NCBI GenBank assembly: GCA_029449235.1 | Contig: JANATG010000004.1 | Span: forward strand, 310,001 to 374,000 | Source of the DNA: Linnemannia schmuckeri | Taxonomy: Eukaryota > Mortierellomycota > Mortierellomycetes > Mortierellales > Mortierellaceae | Length of the DNA stretch: 64,000 bases | Reading direction: 5' to 3' | Part shown: piece by piece, positions 37,867 to 48,008 of the stretch | Layout: each line of letters opens with the position of its first letter | Position numbering within the stretch: the stretch's first letter is position 1 | Translations under genes and position numbers: made by a program | The notes under the pieces: model-generated | The model's input: the letters and a program-made list of their open reading frames with translations, nothing else | What the model was told of the DNA's origin: nothing | Database searches by the model: none

Positions 37867-39027
37867 ATGAAGTTTGCCATCCTCATCGTCGCCATTGTTG
37901 CCGCCGTCCAGGCCGCCCCCTTGATCCCCCACGCCACCGGTGGAACCCCCATTGCCGACTCTTACATTGTCGTCCTCAAGAACCCCAGTGCCTCGTCCTC
38001 CTTCAAGACCAAGTTTGACGGAATCGCCAAGAAGTACAACGGTCGCGGTCGTGCCCCCGAGATTCAGCGCGAGTACGGCTCCTTCCCCGGTTTCCACGCC
38101 ACCTTCGATGCCGCTACCCTCAAGGCCATCCAGGCCAACCCCGATGTCGCCTACGTCGAGCAAGATGCCACCATCACCATCCAGGCTACCCAAACCAACC
38201 CCCCCTCCTGGGGACTCACCCGTGTCAGTCAGCAGGACTTGGACTTGACCCAGCCCTACAACTACCCCGACACTGCCGGATCGGGTGTCACTGCCTACGT
38301 TATCGACACCGGTATCTATGCCGCCCACTCTGACTTTGGCGGCCGTGCCACCTTCGGTGCCAACTTCATCTCAGGCTCCCCCAACACTGACGAGAACGGT
38401 CACGGTACCCACGTTGCCGGAACCATCGGAGGCACCAAGTACGGAGTTGCCAAGAACGTCAAGCTCGTCGGCATCAAGGTCCTCAGCAAGTCCGGCTCTG
38501 GTTCCACCTCCGGTGTCGTTGCCGGTATGGACTGGGTCGCTGCCCGCGCTGTTGCCGGCAAGTCCGTCGTTAACATGTCTCTCGGAGGTGGCAAGTCCCA
38601 GGCCATCGATGATGCCGCTGCCCGCCTCTACGCCAAGAACATCCCCTTGATCGTCGCCGCCGGAAACTCGGACGACGATGCTTGCGATGGCTCCCCCTCC
38701 GGTGCCGCCAACACCTTCACCGTCGGAGCCTCGGACCGCTACGATGCCCCCGCTTACTTCACCTCCTGGGGCTCCTGCGTCGAGATCTTCGGCCCCGGTG
38801 TCGATATCACCTCCTCCTGGATCGGCGGCACCACCGCCCAGAAGACCATCTCCGGAACTTCGATGGCCACTCCCCACGTTGTCGGTGTTGCTGCCTTGTA
38901 CATCGCCCAGGGTGGTTTGACCACTGCCCAGTCCGTCTTTGATAAGTTGCTCGAGACCGCCACCCCTGACGTCATCTCCGGAAACTTGAACGGTTCCCCC
39001 AACTTGTTGGTCTACAACTCTGCCTAA
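37867..39027 (+). CDS. Secreted proteinase K-like subtilisin, copy 4 (S8A)
   Basis: Single exon, 386 aa. I chose the ATG at 37867 (MKFAILIVAI, signal peptide to VQA) over the in-frame ATG at 37717. The upstream 50 codons are low-complexity leader, contain the TATA box and do not resemble the paralogues. I9 propeptide at about 31-107, then the S8 domain with Asp147 (YVIDTGI), His182 (GHGTHVAGT), Asn267 (VAAGNS) and Ser332 (SGTSMATPH), the same positions as copy 1. A fully competent secreted endopeptidase is expected. Codon use is strongly C-biased, as in copies 1 and 5. Differences from copy 1 are concentrated on surface stretches (for example DDDACDGSPSG), giving a more acidic protein. Confidence 0.95.
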   Translation: MKFAILIVAIVAAVQAAPLIPHATGGTPIADSYIVVLKNPSASSSFKTKFDGIAKKYNGRGRAPEIQREYGSFPGFHATFDAATLKAIQANPDVAYVEQDATITIQATQTNPPSWGLTRVSQQDLDLTQPYNYPDTAGSGVTAYVIDTGIYAAHSDFGGRATFGANFISGSPNTDENGHGTHVAGTIGGTKYGVAKNVKLVGIKVLSKSGSGSTSGVVAGMDWVAARAVAGKSVVNMSLGGGKSQAIDDAAARLYAKNIPLIVAAGNSDDDACDGSPSGAANTFTVGASDRYDAPAYFTSWGSCVEIFGPGVDITSSWIGGTTAQKTISGTSMATPHVVGVAALYIAQGGLTTAQSVFDKLLETATPDVISGNLNGSPNLLVYNSA

Positions 39028-39100
39028 ATTCGTTGATCGAATTGGCATAGGTGTTCAAGTGCTTGGGTTTCGATGAATAGTGTCCCCCCCTTTTTTTTAC

Positions 39101-39114
39101 CATGCAGGCCATGG
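39101..39114 (+). promoter_or_regulatory. Conserved 3'-flank motif of protease 4
   Basis: CATGCAGGCCATGG, 74 nt after the stop, retains the CATG..CATGG frame of the motif. TGTTGATCATG follows at 39138-39148, and that second string also follows copy 5 (45784-45794). Confidence 0.55.
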
Positions 39115-39148
39115 ATGACTTCCTTACCTCTTGACCGTGTTGATCATG

Positions 39149-42100
39149 GTTTTATTTAACGATTCTCAAAAATTTGAATACTCTTTATTTTCTTTTTCGT
39201 AGTTATCTACCATGGGTTTGATATCCATGCAAAGAAAGGTCTTCCATAACCTTTTCATATTCAAAAATAAAAAATCTCAAAAGCAACTTATTCCTTCCTG
39301 AACGCTGTGAATGATGTCCGAGAAGAAAAGGGGCGGGATTCCAAAGGTGGGGTCTGCTTTGGCAGGAAAAGAAAAAAGGAAAATTATGAATGGTTGATAC
39401 GGTCCTACATCCCCTTTTGGTTAAAGCATGGGAAAGAAAAGTAATGATATGGAAGAGAGATGGGGCAATGAGATGTATACACCGGAAGATGGAAAAAACG
39501 TCACAATAAGGGATGGCGAAGGAATGGCAATAGGCACACGACTAAAGGCAAGATAGTATATCTAAATGCTGAAAGTGCAGGCAAGGTCAAATCAATATAT
39601 GAAAAGGAGGGTGATCACAGGCCAGGGGCAGAAAGAAAGAGAGGCGATCAAAGCGACCCAAGAAGAAGAAAGGACAGCATGCATAGGGGGTGAACCAAGA
39701 CAAGAAAAAAAAAGAATGTTGGCAAGGTAGGAGGCATCTGAGATTGATGTCGCTCCTAGGCTAACACCACACCTACGTTTCTCTCGTCTTCCTCTTTCAC
39801 CATCCCTACGACTTTTAGACACGAAAGAACTTAGGCTTACAATATTCTCTTTTAGGCACTTACCCATTCCGGGCATCATTCCAGGTACAAGTGCGTGTCC
39901 AGTCATGGACTTTAATGCCCAATTGGCGCTAACAGTTCCTTCTAGTGAGATTCTCTTTCAACACCAGCTAACTGCTCTCTATCCCTCTCTTCGATCAACA
40001 GGGCTGCGTGCAATAATAATTTGACGCACACCACGCTAAATCGACATACACCTGGCACAGTACATCCAATGAATACCCTTGTTAGCACCGATTTCAGTCT
40101 TCGTTTTTCACGCCATTTCGTTTTCCCACTAGCAACGATTACTCACATCTCCTCCTCGCGCCCTTTTCCAACCCGCAGTTCTCAATCCTTCTTCTTCATT
40201 TTTGTCCCTCCCTGTCCATTTACTCCCCTTCCTTAATATTATTTAGCCTGAAAGCACTTACCCCCTTGAATTAGTCACGAGAGGGAGGACACATATAAGA
40301 CATGATCGATATCTCTGCAACTCCCTCTCATCCACGCAGAAAAAGAGGATCGAGCCAAAAAAAAAAAAAAAAAAACCGGCATTTAAGGGGGACAAAGACA
40401 GGACCAAAAAAGTGTTCATTGCCCAGTTCGGACACGAGCAAGAGAACGTGAAAGGGAAGGGATGGGATCCATCGCCCCTCACCATGACCTATCACTTATT
40501 CGCGCACGCCTTATCTCCTCGTTCCTGTCACTACCCTCCCTTCTTCCTCTCTACCACCACGTAATTCATTCTGGATATCCATCCCTCTAAGCACATGATA
40601 CCTAACAGAGAGCCCACCCTCGTTCACCACTCGTTCGCACCCATAATAAGAGTTTCTTTGGTCGTATGTTTGTCGCGAACGCTGATATCATACTATTGTG
40701 AGCACGATGCCGTTTCCCATGAAAAAAATGGTGTGCTCGCTTTCCGAGCTGGTTTTCTCTTTGCTGCTCGTTAAATTTTTTACCCAGAAACTTAGAGAAG
40801 GAACTTACTAAGTGTTTAGAGAGAGGAAGTATTAAAGGGATGGTACCCTTCGGATATGGACAGAGAGAAGAGGCGGCGGATGGTAGTAGCCCTTTGGCAG
40901 TACCTGCGTAAAGTCATCTGTTTTTTGAGGGAAAAAATAGAGTATGTTTCTCAACAGTCTACAAAAGCATTCCAGAACAGGTTGTCAACAAACAAATGAT
41001 GTAGAGAGAAAAGAAAAGGGAGCTAAGAGGGAAATGATAGGCGAGGAGGGACGCCGTGGGCATGTGCAAGTGAAATTGTGGGAACGCAGCCGTTGATTGG
41101 TAGGGCGCTAGCAAAAAAATCATTCACAGAGTGCATGGGAAGGTGAAAAAGGGTGCTCGGTTTTTTTTTTGTTTATCGACTGACATGGCAAAGAGAGATA
41201 GTGCCCATGTTTATGTGCATATGTGTGTATGAGAGAGAGAGAGAGAAGGAACTGCAGAAGCAAACAAGACAAACAAATGATGTATGCTTCTTGTTTTGTA
41301 CTTCGCGCAGTACACCTCCATGCCTCCCTTACCATTCCATTGTCTCCAACATTTTTCTCATCGCGTCCATGGCTGTTGTCTTTGTTCATTCCTTTTCCCT
41401 CCTCATCAATTAGTACGAGACCCTGACGCTGAGACACTTCGATAACTGACGCGGTCCCATTCGCTGATGATGGACCACTTTAATCGACTACTGAGACTAA
41501 CAAACATTTTTTCCTGTACCTGACCTAGACAAGCCCTAAGATCGTCTCTTTCCTTGTTCTAGCGCTCGTAGCTAGATTCAAGTCCTAGGTAAACGAACGA
41601 CCTTTTCCTTGTTCTACCTTCCAGGAAACCTCTGGTTAATGAAGGCGTAAATAAAGGATGAGGGACAGAAGGTGCTTAGTGCTTAGTGCTATTTGACTTT
41701 CGGTACTTGGAGGCGTATGCATATTGTAGACAGACAGGGTCATTTGTAGAGGGAAGCTAGTTAGCGAGTCAAAGAAGACGAAGAAGGGCTGCTTTTGTTG
41801 TGAGCAATTTAAGGCTTTCTATTTTGCACACAAACAAAAATATATGGCATCACTTCTCAAACATAGTCCAAACAAATAAACAAACAAGCAAATACTCGAA
41901 ATCATCATCGCTTCCTGGGAAAGAGCCCCTCGCGTCTACTTTTGCATTTGCATCTTCATGTTTATGTATGATATACCTGCGGTTGTGTTCTAGAGACACG
42001 GAGTTGCTCGTCTAGTTTTTTTTTTTTTTTCGTAGGCAATCTCTCACGTCCCCGCCCACACCCGGACACCTATCCCTGTGGAAGAAAGACACAAGATGAG

Positions 42101-44300
42101 TAGTACGAGTAGACACGAGATGGGTAGTATGAGTGAAGGATGGGATAAATGGGCGATAAATTACGAAAGGGAGGGGGCAAAAACTAAGAGATGGGAGAGA
42201 GACATGGTTAATGGATAATCCCTCTCTCTCCCTCCTTCCTTCCTTGCCTCTCTTGATTTTTGCGGTTGGGAACCCCTTCCACATGCTTTTATCCCCTCGT
42301 GTTTTTTTCTGCGCTTACCCCCTGTCCTTGCTCTGATTCAATCTCGATAAAGGTGCTCTCTTTTTTCATGTCCAACTGCCCCTTCTTTCCAAAATTGCAT
42401 TTCTGATTTCCCATTTTCTCTCTTTGTATCGATCGACCTGCTCACATCAATCTATACGTGTGCACGGGTAAGGGAAAAGAACACTCCCTCTCTCCTGAGC
42501 AAGGGTAACCGAAAACAACAAATAAACAGAAACAGCCGCCACCAAATACAGAACGTGCCCGTAGAGAGAAGTTTAGAGAAAGTAGATAAACCGAAGATGT
42601 ATCTTTCGCGTTTCTCAGTTTGTTGGACCTCTTGGAGTATGCCAAGAAACGAAGGAAGCGTAGGAAGAAGGATAGGAATACTGAGAAGGGCCCTGATTGA
42701 CGAACGCCGGACGGATGGCGGTGCCGAGGGTGCTAGTTGTTTCTTATACCAACACCGATAGGGCGTTGGGAGGGTGTGCTCATAGGAAGGAAGACCAAGA
42801 AGAGGTTGGTAATGTCGTGCAAGACTAAAATGATTTCTCTACACACCTATCCTACTGCACCTCATTGTCTTCACTAAATATTATGACGAGTACATTTGTT
42901 TTTGTTTGCATGCAGACAGACCATCAGCGTCCGACATAGAGGTACATTCGAATGTATCCTTTTTTTCTTGGACCCTGGTCCTACGTTTGATGGTATCTCT
43001 CTTTTTTCTTCTTTATCTTTTTAGCTACATTTGTAAATCCCTCAAGGTGCGTGGCCCAAGGCGGTGGGTACGGTTTGATGAGGATGCTTGTTTGGTACAT
43101 TTGCTCTGGTAACCCGAAAACACAAACAGCACATACACATGTTCATGTTGATTCTCTGGGCTCGTTTGTTCGTGACTTTTGTAGAATGACATTTTGGTAT
43201 CCATGGAATTATTACTCATATTTCACCTTTACATGGTTTTACTCTGCACCGTCCGTTGTTGTTTATCGCGTTCTTCTGTTTGTTTGGAATTGTTTATGGA
43301 TAGTTTGTAGAGAGTTTGGATAGTTGAATGTAGAGAGATGGAGCAACAAAAAGCCCTTGTCGTGGTTATTAGGTGATGTAGTTCCTTTCTCTCTGCTTCT
43401 CTCTCGTTTCCCTCCCTTACCTCCCTCACCAGGGCATTGCTCATAAATGAACTAGCCATTATGAGCGACGAGTACCTCCCCTGGTTTTCGATGTCTAATG
43501 TGCTGTTAGTCCATTCCAGCCGGGCTCTGACTTTTCTAGTGGCCTAATAATTTGCTGACAGTAGAAAAGCGCACAAAAATCACACTAAAATGTTCAAAGG
43601 TAATGCCTTGTTCTCTTATTCCATTTCGGCAATACGCCGAAGGTAAAGTGAGGGAAGCGAGGGAGAGAGTGAAGTAAAAGGATTAGACTGTAGAAAAAGA
43701 TATGGTAATGATCGATACTTGATCATCTTCGATCCCTGCACCCTTTTTATTTGCAGCTATAGGGTGATGAGTGTGTCTCTTGATTGGCCAACAGACACAC
43801 ACCGCCCATTTTTAGTTCTCCCTTCGCACACCCCTTGACACTAAGATGGCACATTATTGTGAACCCTTGCTTCTCATTTCGTATTTCGTGCATGTCCAGG
43901 GACATCCCTCCTCTTCACGCAGGTACATTTTGCATGCTATCAGCCTAAGCACCAAATGGCACTATCACCATTCTCTCTTTCTCTCTTCTTCTATCCACCT
44001 CCTTCCTTTCCTTTCCACTATTAGCGTCAATCAATACCTCTGCGCGGATACCTTTTTCTCAGGATGCCTCCGTGGGCAAAGAAAGGGCCGTTGGCTCCCC
44101 TGTCTCCCATGGGAACCATTTGCAATCACACCATTGAACCCCTTTTGCAATTATTTGATGAACAAACAAACGGAGTATTTGCATTCATTTCATTTGTATT
44201 GATTTACATGCGATCGCCCAGCACCCTTGCATTACTTCATGAACAAATAGAACCAACCATTGTAAACAAAAAAGGAAGTCGTCATGGGGAAGTGAGCATG
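39149..44300. other. 5.2-kb gene desert
   Basis: No protein-like ORF seen on either strand. It contains an A run (40358-40376), a T run (42018-42030), short GA and GTGT runs, and scattered CT-rich blocks. No transposon coding or RNA genes were recognised. Confidence 0.6.
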
Positions 44301-44308
44301 TATAAAAG
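44301..44308 (+). promoter_or_regulatory. TATA box of protease 5
   Basis: TATAAAAG lies 147 bp before the ATG at 44448. Confidence 0.7.
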
Positions 44309-44447
44309 AAACGAGGAATCCTTCGCTTTTTTTTATTCCTCATCCAATCTTCCTCTCTTCTCTTCAACAATACAAGCCAACCAAGCTTTTCTACACACCT
44401 CCACAACAAACAACACCTCCTCTCCTTTCCAACCGCTTTCTCTCACC

Positions 44448-45623
44448 ATGAAGTACACAACCCTCCTCATCGTTGCCCTCGTCGCCGCTGTTCAGGCCGC
44501 TCCCCTCCTCCCCCACGCCCAGGGTGGCAAGCCCATCGCTGACTCGTACATTGTCGTCCTCAAGGACAACAACAAGGTCAACACTTTCAAGACCTCGTTC
44601 GACAAGATCACCAAGAACCACAACGGCCGAGGTCGCGCCCCCGAGATCCACCGCGAGTACAACGCCATTCCCGGTTTCCACGCCTCCTTCGATGCCTCCA
44701 CCCTCAAGGCTATCCAGGCCAATCCCGATGTCGCTTACGTCGAGCAGGATGCCATCATCACCATCCAGGGATCCCAGCCCAGCCCTCCTTCCTGGGGCTT
44801 GACCCGTGTCGGTGAGGAGAAGCTTGATCTCACCAAGCCCTACAGCTACCCCGATGCTGCTGGAGAGGGTATCACTGCCTACGTTGTCGACACTGGTGTC
44901 TACGCCGAGCACTCTGATTTCGGTGGCCGTGCTTCCTTCGGTGCCAACTTTATCGAGGGCTCCAAGGATACCGACGAGAACGGTCACGGTACCCACGTCG
45001 CGGGCACCATCGGTGGTACCACCTACGGAGTTGCCAAGAAGGTCAAGATTGTCGGTGTCAAGGTCTTGGATGCTGAGGGTTCTGGCGCCACTTCTGGTGT
45101 TGTTGCCGGTATGGACTATGTTACCGAGCACGCCGTCGCCGGCAAGTCGGTCGTCAACATGTCCCTCGGCGGTGGCAAATCCAAGGCCATCGACGATGCT
45201 GCCGCTCGTCTCTTTGCCAAGAACATCCCCTTGATCGCTGCTGCTGGTAACTCTGCCGATGATGCCTGCGATGGTTCTCCCTCGGGCGCCTCGAACGTCT
45301 TCACTGTTGGTGCCACCGACAAGACCGATGCCCCTGCCGAGTTCACATCTTACGGTTCCTGCGTCGAGATTTTCGGGCCCGGTGTTGACATCACCTCCTC
45401 CTGGATCGGCGGTGCCTCGGCCAAGAAGACCATCTCCGGTACCTCGATGGCTACCCCTCACGTTGTCGGTGTTGCTGCCCTCTACCTTTCCCAGGGTGGT
45501 CTCGACACTGCCCAGGCTGTCTTTGACAAGTTGGCTAGCACTGGCACCAAGGGTGTTGTCTCTGGCAACTTGAACGGATCCCCCAACCTGTTGGTCTTCA
45601 ACGGCGGCGCTGGCTCTAACTAA
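44448..45623 (+). CDS. Secreted proteinase K-like subtilisin, copy 5 (S8A)
   Basis: Single exon, 391 aa. The start at 44448 (MKYTTLLIVA, signal peptide to VQA) is preferred over an in-frame ATG at 44064, because the intervening 128 codons span the TATA box and CT-rich leader. The I9 propeptide covers about 32-108. The S8 domain has Asp148 (YVVDTGV), His183 (GHGTHVAGT), Asn268 (AAAGNS) and Ser333 (SGTSMATPH). All catalytic elements are intact. It shares with copy 4 the DDACDGSPSG loop and GNLNGSPNLLV C-terminus, so these two are the closest pair. The 3' flank carries both shared motifs. It is the last protease of the array; the bacterial-type dehydrogenase locus starts about 400 bp further on. 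Confidence 0.95.
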   Translation: MKYTTLLIVALVAAVQAAPLLPHAQGGKPIADSYIVVLKDNNKVNTFKTSFDKITKNHNGRGRAPEIHREYNAIPGFHASFDASTLKAIQANPDVAYVEQDAIITIQGSQPSPPSWGLTRVGEEKLDLTKPYSYPDAAGEGITAYVVDTGVYAEHSDFGGRASFGANFIEGSKDTDENGHGTHVAGTIGGTTYGVAKKVKIVGVKVLDAEGSGATSGVVAGMDYVTEHAVAGKSVVNMSLGGGKSKAIDDAAARLFAKNIPLIAAAGNSADDACDGSPSGASNVFTVGATDKTDAPAEFTSYGSCVEIFGPGVDITSSWIGGASAKKTISGTSMATPHVVGVAALYLSQGGLDTAQAVFDKLASTGTKGVVSGNLNGSPNLLVFNGGAGSN

Positions 45624-45737
45624 AGCCCCTCCTGGCCTTCCTTTATTCCACACCTTCTCTCTCTTGATGAGAGAGTGGCTCATGGCCTAACTATTTTGTA
45701 ATTGGTGTAACTACCCACACTTTTCTTCTTTCCTTCC

Positions 45738-45751
45738 CATGCCGGACATGG
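45738..45751 (+). promoter_or_regulatory. Conserved 3'-flank motif of protease 5
   Basis: CATGCCGGACATGG, identical to that after protease 1, lies 115 nt after the stop; TGTTGATCATG follows at 45784-45794. Confidence 0.6.
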
Positions 45752-46037
45752 CCACACATATTTTATTACCTTATTCTCTATCATGTTGATCATGAGTTAA
45801 CGAGTTAACGAAAATAATAAAAAGCAATCGTGGTTTAATAACAATAATAGTTGCCTTTGCACTGCAAGAAAAGGGGTGTGTGTGTCTGTGTGTGTCTGTG
45901 TGAGTGTGTTTATTGTTTGCGATGCTAAATGCCCGATGGTAGTCGACTGAGCAATTGCGTGTCTTATTAGCAATCACCATAGAAGCGATCGAAAATAGAT
46001 TGGCCCTCCTTCCTTTCTTCCTTCACCATTTCTATCA

Positions 46038-46220
46038 CAGAGGGATAATCAGTTGTAAATGCGAAAAATGAAAAATCTTACACCCCATATTTAGACAAAG
46101 GTGTGAGCTAACCCAATTTACTGTGAAAACCCCTTAAGTGCTAAGGCATTGATAATGGCTTCCTTTTTGTCGTCGGATGGAGGAGAGAGTTGGGAGGATT
46201 GATATTCTTTATCGTCTGCG
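46038..46220 (+). repeat. Left copy of a direct repeat flanking the dehydrogenase ORF
   Basis: From CAGAGGG at 46038 to TTTATCGTCTGC at about 46220 this segment aligns, with many substitutions, to 47988-48106 joined to 48763-48826. Shared blocks include CAGTTGTAAATGCGAAAAA, AGCTAACCCAATTTA, TGATAAT and GGATGGAGGAG. This copy has no insertion and so represents the empty site for the foldback element in the right copy. Confidence 0.8.
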
Positions 46221-46426
46221 TTTGGAAGAAGACCAGGCCATTCACCCTGTTTTAGTAAGAGTCCTAAACAGACTCAAAAAAAAGTATCTGTTTGATATAA
46301 AATTGATTGGCCCACGTTCCTTTAAGACAAAGTCTTCCACGCTCCTTCCTGGCCTTGGGTGGCTTAGATGATTGGACAGGATTGCGTTTCGCACTTTGTA
46401 CATTTAGCACTTCAAAACTGAAAAGC

Positions 46427-46477
46427 TCACAGATGAGAACAGCCCACAGATGAAAACAGCCCACAGATGAGAACAAA
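46427..46477 (+). repeat. 17-bp tandem repeat, three units, at the 5' end of the dehydrogenase ORF
   Basis: Three units of CCCACAGATGAGAACAG (first and last imperfect). The furthest upstream ATG of the reading frame (46467) falls in the third unit. That makes this ATG a doubtful start and supports 46581. Confidence 0.75.
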
Positions 46478-46580
46478 TCTTTCCATCGCCCTTTCTGACA
46501 TTCGTCCCATCCATCACCTTTCCTTCCACTACCTCTTTTCTTCTTTACCCAAACCCACCACTCGTGGACTCTCCTTGCGA

Positions 46581-48008
46581 ATGACTCTCCTTTTGTCATT
46601 GTCACGCTCCGTCACTCAAACAGCTCTCCTTTCTACTTTTCATCATCAAAAAAGAAGTATGTCTAGTCGGATCCTTCTAGGCCATCTCTCGAAACAATCG
46701 CGTACACCTACCGTCTCATCCGCAACCGCATCTCGAAAACTCGAGGGCCGTCAAATGAGCATCGTAACCGAAACCACCAGCTATTTCACTACCACACAGC
46801 ATGAACACCTGCGCGCGCAGGTACGTGACTTCGCCGAGTCGAATGTCATTCCGCGGATAGGCGAGATGGAGAGGAGCAAGACGGTCCACGTCGAACTTCT
46901 CAGACTAATCGCCCAGCAGGGCTGGCTGGGTGTCACCGTAGACCCAAAGTACGGCGGGATGGGTCTCGGCCATCTGGCGAAGACGGTCATCATCGAGGAG
47001 TTGTCGCGGGTCAGCGGGGCCATGGGCGCGATGGTGCAGGCATCGCAGCTCGGCGTCGCAAAGATCGTGCATTTCGGTAGTGTGGAGTAGAAGAGGGACT
47101 GGTTACCCGCGGTTTGCAACGGCAGTTGCATGCCGACGATCGCGGTCACCGAGCCAGAGTCCGGCGGGCACGTGGTCGGTATGTCCGCAACCGCCGAACG
47201 GGTGGCCGGTGGGTATGTCCTCAATGGGCGAAAAGTGTTCGTCGGCAACAGTCATATCGGTGACCTGCACGGCGTGGTTTTGCGTACCGGACCGGGTTCC
47301 AGTGGCCTATCGGCGTTCCTGGTGCCGTCGAACGCGACGGGGCTGTCGTTGGGGCCGCACCAACCCGCAATGGGCCTGCACGGCTTCAGCTTCGGCGAAC
47401 TGATCTTCGAGAACTGTTTCGTCCCAAAAGAGAACCTGCTGAGTGCGGAGGGCGACGGGCTCTCGGTCGCATACTCCTCCAGCGTCCTCTATGGGCGGCC
47501 GAACCTGACCGCCGTGGCGCTGGGCATCCACCAGGCCATCGTCGAGCACACTGTCCATTTCGCACAGACGCATACGAGATACGGCCAATCGCTCGCGGGT
47601 TTGCCCACCATTAAACAGAAGCTCGGCCAGATGCAGTCCCAGCTGATGACCGCAAGACTTACCGCGTACCACGCCGCGCACCTGCTCGACGAGGGCATGC
47701 CGTGTGACGCGGACCTGATCAGCGCGAGGCTGACCAACGTCGAATCCTCCTTGGACGCCGCGCGAACCGCGATGGAGATACACGCCGCGTACGGACTGGA
47801 CCCCGGCCGCCACATCGAGCGCTTTTTCCGTGACGCCAACCACATCTACGCCCCAGCGGGCACCTCGGACGTGCAGCGTTTGCGGCTCGCCGAGGTGGCG
47901 CTCGGTACCTACCGAGAGCAGTGGTCGGAGCGGTTCTCGGAACAACTCCGTGTCGCCACGTATGCCACGATTCCCTCTGATTCCCTCCAGAGGGTTGGTC
48001 AGTTGTAA
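46581..48008 (+). pseudogene. Bacterial-type acyl-CoA dehydrogenase with presequence and one in-frame stop
   Basis: Flavoprotein of the acyl-CoA dehydrogenase fold; substrate unknown. One intronless frame runs from ATG 46581 to TAA 48006-48008 (476 codons), broken only by TAG at 47088-47090. Around it the frame reads FGSVE-stop-KRDWLPAV, where the family usually has EQK..WLPA, so CAG to TAG is the simplest reading. N-terminal residues (MTLLLSLSRSVTQTALL...) are basic, lack acids and look like a mitochondrial presequence. The bacterial part may start at ATG 46755 (MSIVTET). Visible: FAD region ITE-type signature IAVTEPESGGH, middle beta region and C-terminal helices ending APAGTSDVQRL. Neither usual catalytic base is seen: the EGT position is AGT, and the isovaleryl-type position in the helix after VLYGRP is Gly. 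Codons from about 46830 to 47960 are far richer in G/C at third positions than neighbours. The last residues and stop come from the flanking repeat. Confidence 0.8.

Noticed and set aside
46467..46580. Earliest ATG (46467) as dehydrogenase start
   Set aside because: It falls in a 17-bp tandem repeat and adds a His-rich segment without presequence character; 46581 starts a typical basic leader.
46581..48008. Bacterial contamination as explanation of the GC-rich dehydrogenase
   Set aside because: The frame continues into fungal repeat DNA at its 3' end and into host-like presequence DNA at its 5' end, both junctions being inside one frame. Read-level confirmation is still needed.
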